A stretch of DNA of 64,000 bases. It comes from Eublepharis macularius. Taxonomy: Eukaryota > Chordata > Lepidosauria > Squamata > Eublepharidae. This document shows, piece after piece, positions 12,624-27,037 of the stretch (within the stretch, counting starts at the first letter, position 1; the number at the start of each line of letters is the position of its first letter). The stretch covers positions 37,267,001-37,331,000 of the forward strand of contig NC_072807.1 in NCBI RefSeq assembly GCF_028583425.1, in the 5' to 3' direction. A program made the position numbers and the translations under genes. The notes below the pieces were generated by a model. That model did no database searches. It saw nothing but the letters and a program-made list of their open reading frames with translations, and was not told the origin of the DNA.

Positions 12624-15600
12624 CTGTACAAAAGAACCATTGTTGAGGGTGGAGATCAGGAAACCAATCCCTTCAGACCGGCATGGTTTAATTATAAAAA
12701 TACCAAAGAAATAAGAGAGATAGTGGCTGATATGTCAGTCACTCCCAGAGAACAAGATGCACAAACAAGGTAAGGGGATCTCTATTTCAGCAGTGATTTG
12801 GGGGTGGGGGGGCAGGTTTTTGAGCATTACCGAGGTGCCTATGCAGAATGGAGAGGGAGCTCATTTTCAGCTAGGAAAGCCAGCCAAAACACTTTAGTAA
12901 CTTCAAACAGTCGCCCAATCGCAAGAAATTTCCCACTACGAATGCCTAGAAAATGCTGGCTGCAGTTCACAGGATTTTGTAATCGTTCATTTATGTACTA
13001 TATTGATAGTCTGCCATTCTCAGTAAGAGTCAGGGCGAATTAACACAGTATAAGTCAATGCAATTAATTGGATGAGGTACCTAATAAGCAATGTACTGAC
13101 TAGGATTAGAGAAAACTGGCAAAACCCACAGCGTGTTAGATGTGAGATGTTAAACCATGCAGGAAAAAGGAAGGATGTCAGTAGAAAGTAAAGCAGTGAG
13201 CGCAGGATAAGACATACAGCAAACAATGTATTGTCAAAGGCTTTCACGGCCGGAGAACGGTAGTTGTTGTGGGTTTTCCGGGCTGTATTGCCGTGGTCTT
13301 GGCATTGTAGTTCCTGACGTTTCACCAGCAGCTGTGGCTGGCATCTTCAGAGGTGTAGATCTGAGAGATCTCTGTCTTTTGGTGCTACACCTCTGAAGAT
13401 GCCAGCCACAGCTGCTAGCGAAACGTCAGGAACTACAATGCCAAGACCACGGCAATACAGCCCGGAAAACCCACAACAACCATCATACAGCAAACAGTTA
13501 ATACGTCCTGTCGACAGGTTGCATGTTGCTGATGGATCAGGTGATTTTAGTGTGAATGTGGGAATTTAAGAGCAGGAGCCAGAAACATCTTGTTGCTTCT
13601 GTTTTTGCAGTTCTTATGACACGCACAGATGTGTCGAGAAAGCAGCTGCTTTCTCCCATGTCTCTAATACCAGGACACAGGCTCATCCCACAAAATGAAT
13701 GAGCAATATACGTTGAAAAGGCTCTCTTTCCCACCATACAGAGGGTACGGAATTCAGTGCCGCAAGACGGGGCGACGGCCACTTGCCCAGATGACTTTCA
13801 AAGGGATGACACAAATTCAGGAAGAAGAGGAGGCGCCACGCTTTCAGACCTGACAACTGTGTGTCCACTTGGGCGATTCCCACCCACCGTCCATGGCTTT
13901 TAGACACAACTGTGAACCGTCGCTTCTGAAACAGCCTTCGTCCTACATTTCTGTATCTATCTGACACATGCCAATGTTTGCAAATGGAAACGCGCACTGC
14001 CAGAGACTAAGAACAGCCAAACCATTTTGCCAAAGCCTGATTTTATGGCAAGCCTGATTTGGGAGTTTGCTGGGGGGCGGCTGGGGAGGGGGATGTATTG
14101 TTGAAGCGGCAAGATGTTCGTGTTCAGTTATCCTAATCCTCTTTTTACAAAGGCTTTCCACAATTTTCCCTTTGAAAGCTGTAACAATGTGAAATCCAAT
14201 TGATTCAGAGCGCAGCTGAAAAACGTGAAGTCCCGTGCCTTGCCACTCCAAACTGCAGTTGGGTAGTAAAATAAAAGAGGGCAAAGGCCTTCCAGCTGCC
14301 TAGACCTAAAAAATAAACAATAAATAAATGGCTGAACATAACTTTCCATCCTCAAACAGGAAACAGGCAGTTTCCTTCCCCTCACCTCTGTTTTATCCTC
14401 ACAGCCACCCGTCCTGCGAGGCAGGTTAAGCTGAGGGTGTGAATGGCCTCCATGGAGGAGTAGGGAGGATTCGAAACTGGGTCGCCCAGATCCTAGTCTA
14501 GCACTGTAACCACTATGCAACACTGTCAGCCATGAGATCTCTTGGGGGACCTTCTTTCCTTTTTTTAATTTTTTTTATTTTATTTTATTTTTTAACCGGG
14601 GACCTTCTTTCCTGAAGGCCTCTTGTTCCGCTTGGAAGGGAATGGGAAGTCAGAGCTTATTGCTACCAGGCCCTGTGTACTCTGAGCAGCTTCAAATCAT
14701 ACAGGCTTGGTTTTTCTTACGGAGCCCCCCCTGGGCTGGTTGGGAATGACTGTAGCTAACAGCTGGTTCCCCCGTGGTTAACAAAAGCCACACAGCAGGC
14801 CAACCACAGACAAAGAAGGTGGTGGGTTGCTGCCTACGTGGGGGACTCCTTTCTAAATTAAGCAAAAAGGTGATGGGGAATGTTCAAATCATAGCCTGGT
14901 GAGGACTAAATGTGCCCTGAGGGCATGGAATATTCAGAGCGGCTGACTGCCAGTTAAAACAAAAAGAGGGGGAAGGGGGAAAGAACCCCCCCAGCCCCCC
15001 AGCCCCCCCCCCCCCGAGCTGAGAGATACTGCAGGCTGGGGTGGGATTTTGAATTGTTCTCATCCCCTTGATTCTTCACAGCCATCAGTTTGTTCTATAC
15101 AAGACAAAGAGAGAGACAGCGCCTTAAAATACCTGATATAACACAGTGGATAAGAGATAGTGCTGCAAATAAGGAAGCCAGAAGCTCAAACCTGACCTCT
15201 GCCACAAACGTTATCCATATAACAAAGGGCTAGATTTGCAGGGGATGGTGCATGTGAATAGCTCTGAGCTCTTAGGAAAAGGACTTCAGGCTTCTGTATA
15301 CAGCGGCCCTTTCTGCCTGAGCTTCCCGGTGACTCTTGGGCCCTTCTAAACAAGCACTGACTGAAACATGTTCAGAAAAGCTATACAGCAACTCTGGAAT
15401 TTGAGACTAGTTCCATATTTGTTCATTCCAACTGCACATCCTTTCTGCATTATACATACGGCCCTTTTGCCATTTGTGAAACCCTAACCTGTTTATACTT
15501 GTTTTACGGCCGAGTGAAGGAAAGGGGGAGGGGAAAGGGAAGCGTGGTTTTGCTTGCAGTCCCGTCTGAGCTGAAAATCTCCGTTTACAATAAACGTCCA

Positions 15601-18600
15601 GGTTCGTTTATGGATAATTTTTTACAGCGCTACTGCGCCGTTACAGCCCGCAAGGTATCTGTTACATTCCAGCTCAACCTTGAAATAAACTGTATGCAGC
15701 AGATGGAAGTCAACTGTGGCAGTTTTGCAGGCAAAAGAAAATATATAAAAGATGCTGATTACGACGTAGATGAGCTAAATCAAGAAAAAACAAACATTTG
15801 CGGGTTTCTCAAAATGCCCCAATCAGGCTCCTCACCTCCAGCTTCTCTGCCTGGGAGTCTCGTGTGGTGTAGCTTAATGCAGAGCGACTCACAATCTCCC
15901 CTCCGAGCTTACGCTGGTCGCTGCCATCTTCGCTAGCAGTCCCCAATTTCTTCCCTTTTGCCTCCAAAAGATAACACAATTGCTTCTTCCTGTAGACCGA
16001 CAAGCGCAAGATTTACAAACCCGATTGCTTTCAGATCCTTGATGCCGACCACCCAACCTCAGACGTGGCCTTTTATCGGGGCTCATCTGTTTACAATAAT
16101 TTACAAGATTCCAGTTTACTGCATTTCCTGTTGCTTTGTATACATGCAAAACAGCCTTAAGACATTTACTGGTTATCTCTGAACTGCAATCATTTATGAG
16201 CAACAGATATCTGGCAGACAACTGTAAGCAAGTCTCCAAAACAGGGAAGTAAAGGATCTAAAGACAAGGGGAAAGAAAACACATTTAAAAAATACAGGAA
16301 GCTCAGCAGAGTCTTATAAACCCGCTAATCTGGCAATGTCTAAAAAAAGCCCCCCCCCCCCTCACTTTTATTTCAACAAAATAATTCAGTCCTTCGGGAA
16401 CAGCAAACGTAACTGATTGTATGAAGCTTCTTTTAAGAAGTCTGACCCGTTGACTCACAGAGTGCTCTTCTGACTAGCAACATCTTTTCAAGAGCATTCC
16501 CCAACCATCGATCCAGAGGAGTTAGCCGTGCTAGTCTGTAGTAGCAAAACAGAAAAGAGTCCAGTAGCACCTTTAAGACTAACCCACTTTACTGTAGCAT
16601 AAGCTTTCGAGAATCACAGATCTGACGAAGAGATCTGTGGTTCTCGAAAGCTTATGCTACAGTAAAGTGGGTTAGTCTTAAAGGTGCTGCTGGACTCTTT
16701 TCGATTTCCCCCAGCCATATTACACAAGATCCTTCCGGAACCTCCTCTTCTAAAATCCGGAAGCCCACATGACAGAACCACCCAATCCACTGAACGGAAT
16801 CGGGAAAGATGATCCCTGGAAAGCTTGAGGGGGCACATAAAGGACCACCAGGTGCTCTGTTGACATAATCTTTGCATGCAATGAGGAACCATGATAGCAG
16901 AGAGGCTATTTGGCAATCTCACCTGCATTCCAAAATCCCTCCCTTCCAGGACTCAATAAACTCTCAGGGTACAGCAGACCAGTCCTTCCCACCCCTTTTC
17001 CTTTACGAGAATCACAACTGCTTTTGACCTCCAGGCCCCTCTGCAAGGCGCTGTCAGAAGGCCCTCGTGCCCAGTGGGAGCTGATGATGTTTTGGAAACC
17101 CTGCCAGGCGGAACTATTCCGGCGTGCTTCGGGCATTTAATATTCCCACCGTGGGACAGAGTTGATTGCTGTATATTATATCTACCGGCAATTTTATGTT
17201 ATCTGCAGGGTTTCATTGTCTCAGGCTGGGACTTAGAGCAGTTTTATGTATTTGTAGAATGCTGTTGTTTTCTCGTGATTTTATTGAACAGATGTTTTGT
17301 GTTGGTTTTAATAGAGGTGATTGTGAGCTGCTTCAAGCTCTTTTGAAAAGAAGCTGTATAGAAATCAAATAAATAAATAGAAAGAAAGAAATCCCCGTCA
17401 GGCAATTTGGGGTTTATCAGAGGGAAAGCCTTTTGGTTAATTTGCAAAATCTTTTTTTCCCCCCCCGGCAGACCTGGGAAATCCCTCCGCAGGGGGATCG
17501 TTGTCTGGGGGTGGCCTAAGTGTGCTACTTTTGCCCACATAACCAAGGACCGGATCATTTTCTATGAGAAGGAGTAGCATTACTATAAATATACGAAGGC
17601 AGACAAGTGCAGACATACCTGGCTTCTCCAAGCAGCGGAAGAAGGCGGCCATAAGGTAAATGTGAAGATGCTACGTACGCCAAGATGCCAAACAGTTTTT
17701 CAGCCATTACTGTATCATTCTGTGTAACCTGTGGAAGGGATATACATATAAGATTTGCAATGGGGATCAAACTGGGACAAAGGAGCACACAGCCATTTTC
17801 TTTCTGCAACCAACATAGCAGCTTTGTAAACTAGGTCAGCATGGAGATCAGAGCGACCTAGTGGTGAGAGATGGCAGCTTGACTAGTGAGCTGAGGGCCG
17901 AGGTACGAATTGAATCCGAGACCTGGCTCACAATTCACACTGTTAGTCTATGCGTTACTGCAGTTCTCACACAAACATCGCTTTCACGCATGACAGTCCA
18001 GCAATCTAACCATGGAGCATACTGTCACTGTTTCAGAACAGAGAATACTGCCTTTCTGATATTGCTGATAGCTACTGAAGCAGATATACACAACGTGAAA
18101 TATTCAGATATGCTCAAGGATCAGAAAAAGGCTTTTGCATATACACTCACAGATTTGCTCAAACGGATGGGATGATTTCGAAACGTTAAGAACATCTATA
18201 TTTAGCCAAGAGAGCGGCCCTGCCAAAGGGGTATTAGAAATAACAGCATGGTTTTTTTATAAGACCCTGCATTTCTAAAGGGAACTATTTTCTCCCTCCA
18301 ACCCCTCACACACACACACCCTTCGCCTCTCTTTCCCTCCCTCTGGGATGTTTCAGTTGAGTTTACAGTTTTGGCCTCCCTTTCCTCTGTTCCATGATTA
18401 ATATATGCAAGAAAAGAACAGAAAAATAAATCTGTCAATTTGTACTTCTAGATATATTATTAGTTACTAGATAGCAGCCTGGTTCATAACAAACGACAGC
18501 TCCCAGCTCCCCATCAATGCAGCGTTCCCAGTAAGGCCAGTGTCGCCAACGCAGCATACTGGGCTTAACCAAAAGGCACAACAGCTTGGCGAAAAACACA

Positions 18601-21600
18601 CTGCAAGGTACAGAGATCCCAACAGTTTTCTTAGCTTTTGTTTATTAAAATATTTTTACCCCACTTTTCCTCTGGGTCACAGGAAAACCAAAATCTGAGG
18701 AAAATTTGGTGAAGCAGCTAAAGTGCATGTCTACAAACTGGAAACAGTACAGATCTCCCATAAAGATGTGAAGAAAAACAAGATAAAGACTATGATCGGG
18801 CACAGGTATACGTGCCGTGAGATTTCGTTTTTATCATGAATGAGCAGCGTGCTCCCCTCACTTCCCTCCACCACACAGACAGCGCCGGAAGTCAGGAACA
18901 AACCAGACAGTACTCAAAACAAGAACGAGCCAGGCTTATAATGTGACTGTATGCTTGCCTCCCACCCAGCCTTTTTACTGCCCTACTTGTGTACTGAGCT
19001 GACACTAAAGACGCCCTTATTTAGGAAATCTTTGATATCACCACAAGTCCACATGATGTCTGGATTCAGGAGCCACAAGAGACTGAGGGTTGTGGACAAG
19101 ACAGAAGCCCTAATTCGCTACCGTGCACCAATCAGGTATCATGCCTTGAATGACAAGAAAGCAGGGAGGGAGGGAGGGACTTACAGACCCACACCAAACT
19201 GAGTTATATCTAAAGCCTGAAGCAACTGCAAACAAGAAGTACAGAAGTCTGCTGGCTACTGAAGTGAGGTTTATGAGGCTCAGCAAAACCTACTTCCACC
19301 TGAACTGGCTCTCGTTGCTTAGGCAATATCTGGCTTAACAGCCTCCCACTGCAACGCTTTCCTTACCTCTACCCCGTTTATTTTTTGCAGGTTGAAATGG
19401 CTCAGCCGAAAGAGAACGTAGTACTTCCACAAGGTAAAGCTGACCACTTGGTTTCCCTGGGCGTCAACCGTCAGCTGCTCCATGCGGCGAACCTGCGCTA
19501 AGGCATTGAACTGCTGCAAGGTGACAAGGTTTGTCTCCTTAAATTTCAAGTGCTGCGGAATGAGGGAAGACAAGAGAAGCAAGCGGCATGAGACGTCTGC
19601 TGGGCATTAGCAGAGCGTTAGCAGAGGGACTGCCGGAATCAAAAATGCACAAAGGCAGTAAGGCCAGAAGGCTAAGTGTGTATAAAAACTTCTTTTTGTA
19701 TACAAACCTTAAAATGAGAAACACAGAACAGGATAAAGTAATACAGAATCACTGTAAAACTGTATGCAGACGAACAAAAATATTAGAGGTCCAGTATCCT
19801 TCTTGATTAACGCTAAGCACCTTCTCTGGAAAAGTCAATAATGCTAGGAAAAGTGGAAGGCAGCAGGAAAAGAGGAAGACCTAAAACGAGATGGCAGGAC
19901 CCAATAAAAGAAGCCACGCCCTCCAGTTTGCAGGATCTGAGCAAGTCTGTTAAGGATAGGACATTTTGGAGGTCTTTCATTCATAAGGTCGCCGTATGTT
20001 GGAGGTGACTTGATGGCACACAACACACATGTACCTTCATCAGATCTTGAAATCTGAAGATTCCAAAAGTTAGTTCCTTGAATGACTTCTAACCAAGAGA
20101 GCAGAAAGGAAATGAGGGCATCAACTAGCAACATCCGGATGGAAAGAACTGTTGCTTCATCTTCTGACTTTATTCTTTGTTAGTTTACAGCTGTATTGTT
20201 TATCACTGATTTATCCTGTGTTACTATCCATCTTGCTTAGTTGCCCAAGTTAACCTGCAGCTCTCTATTTAAACGCACTTCCCTCCACAATGAGTTCCAC
20301 TTAAATATGTCACAATAGAATGTGCATCAACATTACATAAAGCCACTAGATGGTGCTATAGAGCTGGTTTGGATAGCTGGAGCACCAACTCATTCAAAAA
20401 CAGCCCTTCCTTCATTAACTCTCTATGACAGGGAAGCCAAAACCTCTCTGGGTCCAAACAGAGACACTGGGCTATGTTCAAGCTCAAGGATTAGAAACTG
20501 GAGTCATGGGCAAACTCTTGTCAGTTAAACTTGATATTTACAAGTTCTCTCCCAGACCAGTTTCATGTGGGTAGCCATGATGCTCTGTGGTAGAAGAGCA
20601 AGGTTTGGGTCCAGCAGCAATTTAAAGACCAACTAGATTTCGAGAGTCAGAGCTCCCTTTGTCAAATCTGACAAAGCTCCGACCCTAGATTCTAGCCGGT
20701 CTTTAAGGTGCTGCTGGACCTGAATCTTGCTCTCCCAGACATGTAATCTACTCACTTCAATAGAACAAGGTCAGAAGAAGGTGCCTGCAAAAGATTCTTG
20801 GCATCTCCTGAATATATGGGAATCCGGCACCTCTGTAATTGCAACTGCAAATCAAGGCATGCAAGAGAAATGATCTGCTATACGTTGTACATCATGCAAA
20901 TAAATAAAGCTGGCAAACTACAAGAAATGACATCCACAAATACCAGGAAACAGAAACGGTAGAGTGATTTGACCAAAACGAGCCGCCTAGGCATGGAGGG
21001 GAGGGGCTGGTTCGGGTCAGCGCCAGCTCCAAAAACAAGCCTCTTACCACAAAATTGGGAAATTTGATCCTCAGCTTGGGTAATACTGGAACGATTTCAT
21101 CGAAGTCTATAAAAACGAAGGTGATGGTGGCAATGTTTCCAGCCGTTTGAACACTCCAGTTCCGATCCAGGGATTCCAGAGCCCCGGAGCCATACAAAGA
21201 TAGAGCGTCTCCTTCCACTTCAACCAAGTGAGAGTCAAGGACGGACAACCCTTGTACGGTTTTGGTCAACAGCGAGTCAAGAGATCTGCGAGGAGAAAGA
21301 AAAGCGATTCTTGTAAGCCAGCTCCTGTGGAAGGACCCTCCATGACCCCAGGGGCAGGAGGGGGGGGACAGGGGCACTTTGCATCCAAGAAACAAGCCAC
21401 CATTCGCTAAGCAGAGGGACAGGATCCTGCTGTGTCTATGCTTTAATGCAGCATACAGTACTGACAGTGGAATCCTAAGCAGAGTTACTCCAGTCTAAGC
21501 CCATTGAAATCAGTATTCCAATTTGCCTCACAACCGTATTACAATTCATTTGCTCACGTCACATACAATAACTTTATATAATTCTCTTTTATTTATTTAC

Positions 21601-24600
21601 TTCATTTCTCTCCAATGGGGACCGAAAGCAGCTTCCCTCATTCACCTCTCCTCCATGTTAGCTTCACAACAACCCATTTTTTAAAATTGTTATTTATTAG
21701 TGCAAAACCACACACACAAAAAAGCAGCAAACTGAAAAACCCAACCCTGTGAGGTAGGTTAGGTTGCGAGTGTGTGACTGGCCCCAGGTCACCTAGCAAG
21801 CTTTCGTGGCAGAGCAGGGATTCGAACCTGGGTCTTCCAGATTCTAGCCTGATACTCTACCCACATCCATACCGGCTCTCACATTTTAAAATGTGGGGTC
21901 ATGAGGATATGTCAAACGCCCGGTTTCATTTGTCTTCCAAGCACTTGTCAGCCAAGGCCTATACTAGGAAGAATTCATCCTTCAAGCCAAATTTTTTAGT
22001 TTTACTGGCAACAGCATCAATTGGACAATTTCTGGAACTATAAAGGAGCAGAGGCACCACCCAGAGAACATTCGCTGTGCATTAAGTTTACTTTTCCTGG
22101 ATCTGCCGTACAGGCACAATCTTCAAATTCCTCACGTACAGATATAAAAAAATCCCCGCGGAAACTGAAACGACGGCACTGGAAATAATCCTGGTTGCTC
22201 TGACATTTCCCCCCTTTTTTAAACAGTTGCGTCTCTCAAGCAACATCTACTGAGACAGGCATTATTTGCGGGGGGTGGGGGGAGATGAAGGCGGTACAAA
22301 GCAGCATCTCAAAAGATGGTTTCATTTGCTAAACTGGGGAAGGAAGGCTGGGCAAAAAGATTGGAAGTAGATTATTGTTTAATCTATTACTGATTAATCT
22401 GTCGTCCTAGATTAAGCTAGGACGGGTCTTGACCTTAAGTGGGACTCCCATCACGGACTGCTGGACTGGATCCCGCGGACCCAACTCCACTGACAACTCT
22501 GCTCTTCTCCAGTGCAAAGAGAAAAAAACCCTTTTGCTGGTGGGAGACCCTCCTGCATCAGAGGAAAGCACCTTCCTCCAGAGTGAAGCACCGCTGCTAA
22601 GCAGAATGGATCCATGGAAGTGGAACCATCTTTATAGAAATACAAAATTGGAACCACGTTAGAGGCGTTACGAATCCTACTCGGTTTCCACACCAGAAAA
22701 CTGAGAGCAATTCCTTTTCTTTCCCAGGAAGGAATACTGGCCCCTCAAATACTCTCTGAAAGTCAACTGACCGTCCAGTATTGCCTGCTCTGGATGTCAG
22801 CTGCTCTCCAGGGTCTCAGGCAGAGAAAAGTCATCCTCAGCACCTGCAACCCGAGATCCTCGAACTGGAAAGGCCAGAAACTGGACTGGGGGTGTCCTCA
22901 ACGCAAAGCACAGACTCTACCACCTCTCTGCCCCACATTCCCCATCGCTTCCTGCATCACCCACACGTCGGACCTTGCTCCCATCAAGTGTGTGATCTGG
23001 GGGACGGAGAGAAGAAATGCCGAGTGGCCACTAGGGAACTGGGACCAGGGCTCCCTCCTTCATCAGAACCATGCACCAGCCTGACCCCAAAGCTCCTCTG
23101 GGGTAGGCAGGGACTATCTCGGGAGCCACCCCGGCCAAGTGTCTTTACGAGGCTTCCTGGCCGGACTGGGTGGTCTCCCTGTCATTCACTCCTTCGGGCA
23201 GTACTGGACAAAGGCATGTAGGCCCAGTCACCTGAGGTCCCAGGATTGGGGCCCAAATCCCAGCACCGGCTGGCAGCAGCACCGCTGCCATCCGCCTGCG
23301 CGTCCCAGTTTCATATAAAAGGCCCAAGGAAATCTGTTTTGTTTTATTACCGCAGTAATTCTGATTTATAGAAATGTAATAGAAGCTCGGGAACGGGAAG
23401 ACAGGAGAAACCGCAGGGGACACCCTGACAACAGCCAGCTCCAAGCTATAGACCGAAGTCCTGCTTGCTCCAATACAGTGTGTCTTTAAACAGGACTCTT
23501 CCAGAGCAAAATGTACTGCGAGCAGGAGAAACTGAGAGCTCGCTGCCCGGAAAGTGCCTGGGGGAAAAAACATTTAGAACAGTAAAGCCAGTTTGGGTTA
23601 TTTTGTATTAAAAGTAGCATTTTTGCTGCTTTCTTTTTGGAAGAACAATGTGGCGAGATCCTTCCAACGTCGTCTTCTATAAAGGTAAAAATTACAACTT
23701 CCAAGAAGAACGTGGAAACATCACATTTTATTACAGTAGGCTTGGCTAAAGAATCACAGCGTTCGCAGGATCAGGAAATTACTAATAATAAACCCGCTTT
23801 TCAGACTGTCCCAGAGTAAGTCAAGAAAACATCACGCACACACACACAAAAAAAAGCTGGGCTTTGACTGGATGGGAGGAAAATATCCTAATATTCTACT
23901 AAAGCAGAGCTCTCAAGGCAAGGAAAGGGGTAAAGTTATTAGCCTTAATAGAAGCTACTGTTAAGACGGAATTTTTTTACACCATGACCAAAATTTTTTA
24001 AATGCACCTAATTTTCTACAAGTGAACTTTTAAAAACAAGTATCTGCCAATTATAATAATAGTTATTCGCTTAGTTTATCTGAGCCAATTTAAGTTAAAT
24101 CGTTCATTTCCTTCTTTTCTCCCTCTCCTTCTGACAGATATCACTCCAAGGATCAAAAACCGAATGCTATCCCAGCTCTTATATCCTAAAGTTTATTGGT
24201 AATGCATGTATCATGCTTAGATTCTGCTTTTCTTTTTCCACCAGGGAACTCAAGGCACTGTATGAACGATTCCCAAGCAGATGCACATTCCAAGCACTGG
24301 CCAAATTCACACCGGCTGAGCCCCATTCTGCACGAAGACGGCTTCGAGGGCCTTCAGACTTGCGGCTACAGCTAGGCTCATGGCATATTCACAATGCCAC
24401 CCCGCTTCCCACCCAACAAATCTCTTCCATTCTTTTTTTAAATTAAAGAGCTTGGCCGTTCAGTCGGGTAATGCCTCAGGGGGGATCTTTGTCCCCTGCT
24501 GCCTAATGAATACGATGAATGGCATCGCTAAAATGAGTAACAGGATGCAACATTTATTGAACAGGCAGCATGGCCAAACTCCCCCTCCACCCAGATACTG

Positions 24601-27000
24601 AAGTCCTGCTAACTACCAATCTGGCTCGCTCAAAAAGCCCTGCAAGCGTTTTCTTCTGTCCGGGAACAGCTTGAACAAAAGGCCCACGACAACAGGACTG
24701 AGCGAAAAAGGAGGAATTTAAAAATTCAAGAACGCTTTTGGATTCAAATGATGGAGGAAAGACCTATCAGTGGCTAAATGCAGCCTCCATACGTGGAGCC
24801 AAGACATCCCTAATTATTTAACTAAAGCAATTACCCCTTGCCCCAGTCTTCTTCTACAGTCAACACAGCTTGCACCGGCCAGCAGTCACTTGCAAAGGAC
24901 GATGTTAACGCAGCAAAAAAAAGTACGAAGACAGCTTCCTGAAAGACTCCACTACTCAGACAAAGTGGTTTCTAAAAGGTCCTCTGGGAAAGAGGTGGAC
25001 TTTCAAGCCCTCCACGTGGCTGCCACTGAAGTCGCCCTCGCAGCCACCTCAAGTGGTTCACCACAAGGGCCAGAGCCGCAACACTAAAGGCGTGGGACAA
25101 CGCTGAGAAAGTGGGTCCTTGGCCAGCAGAGGGCACCATTCAGAGTGCTGGACAGGATGGCCTAAACGGGCGCACGGGTCCATAAGGGGAAGGGTGGGGT
25201 CCTGTGGGGCAGGGGAGGGGAGGGTCTCGCCACGGGCATCTTATTCTGAACGCCTTTTCCCCAAGAGCATCCGGCCAGCTACTAGCGAGGGATGGAGGGC
25301 CAAGCTAGAGGAACCCTCGGTGAGATGACCCTGTGCTCTTTTACTATGGCAACTACAACGTCTGGGGCAGGGAGCCGCCTTGGCACAGCAGCTGTTGGCT
25401 GAGCAGGGCCAAGTTAACCGTCTGCCTTGAAAGTGAAGTCAGGGCACCAAGAGGGAAGATAAGCAGAGCACTGGGAGGGAGGTGGGAGCGGAGACGATCC
25501 AGAGGGGAGGAGGAGGAGGAGGAGGAGATGTGTCTCTCCCAGAGGATATGTAGGACTGGGAGGCCGACATGAAGCTGCCTTCCACTGAACCCGGCCCTTG
25601 GCCCACCAAGGTCAGTCGGTATTGTCTACTCAGCCTCCCGGGCCTCAAACAGAGGTCTTCCACATCACTCAATACCTGATCATCTTAAACCGGAGATGCT
25701 GAGGATCTGAACCTGGGACGTTGTGCATCCCAACCAGAGGCTCTGAGCCACTGAGCCACAGCCACTCCACAAAAAGGCTGGCAACGAAGACGCCTCCTTC
25801 AGGGGCTCTACAGATCTCATGGGTGATAGCGCTTCTGGCAGCACAAAACCCATGAACAGAGAGGCCATTCCCGAGAGCCCTGTGCAAGCTAACACAGAGA
25901 GCCCTGTGAGGGCATAGCAGCAGTGGCTGCTGCCTGACAGAGGTCTGCTTCGAGCCACGGCATCTGAGTTCAGGGGCCAGTGATGGAACAGGCCTCCAGA
26001 AGGGCAGCCGAGAGCCCAGCGGGCAGCAGCCGAAGGGTAGGGCTGTGCACCTCCAAGGCCTGCTTTGGAGCAAGAGGGACCCCGTAGCCCACGTACCTGG
26101 TCTCTTCAGCCAAGCCGTACGCAGAGCTCCTGTTGCTTTGGCAGGACTCATCGTTCGTGTTATTCTCTTGACTGGAGGACAGAAGGGCGAGGCGGCTCTG
26201 TTGGCTCTCCCACTGGCGTGCAATATTGTTAATTGTTAATCGTTTCTTCTCCTAACCACACACAAATAAACAGAGAGAGAAAGGCAAGTCAAAATTCCCA
26301 AACTGAGAATCAAAATAAAATCAAAACCACCAGAATTAAGGCATCTGCACTAATCAGAGCAATGTTAGTTTATCCCCTAATAGGCACTCTTTAAAAGCAG
26401 CTTGGAGGGGAAATCCTCCTCCCCAAACACCCCCACAAAGTTCTCTCCTTGCTACTGACACCCCGTCTATGTCGAGCACGCGGGACGTCCTTGGGAGAGG
26501 GAGCCTTTCTCTGAAATACGTCCAGGAAAGAGCTGCCAGCCCTGCCCCTCGGTACCTTCAGTAAGGCCTGCTTGTGGCTTTCACGCTTCTTCTCCTCTTC
26601 CTTTCTTAACGCAACCGATGCCATACGCCTTTCTTCTTCCTGAGACAAAACACACACCTGACTGTGAAACTCATGTGCAGCCCTGTGTGAACCGGCTCCA
26701 CCAAAAACTAATGGGCGTTGGGGGGGGGGGGGGGATACAGAATGCCTGAAAGTGACAACTTATGACCTCCAAGAGCTCAGAAAGGCTGGCAGATGGCTCC
26801 CATCCAGGGATACGCTTTGGGGCCAGCCTCCGTGTTTCGAAACGCTCCAGGCTGCCAGAAACATGTCCCAAAGCCTATGACGGTCTTCATTAAAGCTGAA
26901 AGCAGACTGGTAACCTGCCTCTCCTCTGAGGATCTCAGGGCAACATAAATAGCTCTCTCTCTCTCTACTTTATCCTCACAACAACCCTGTGAGGTAGGTA

Positions 27001-27037
<37 letters not shown>

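Noticed and set aside
22781-23221. 146-codon plus-strand frame in LRRC49 intron 12
   Set aside because: Its first part is an antisense SINE fragment and the rest has no domain or splice structure.
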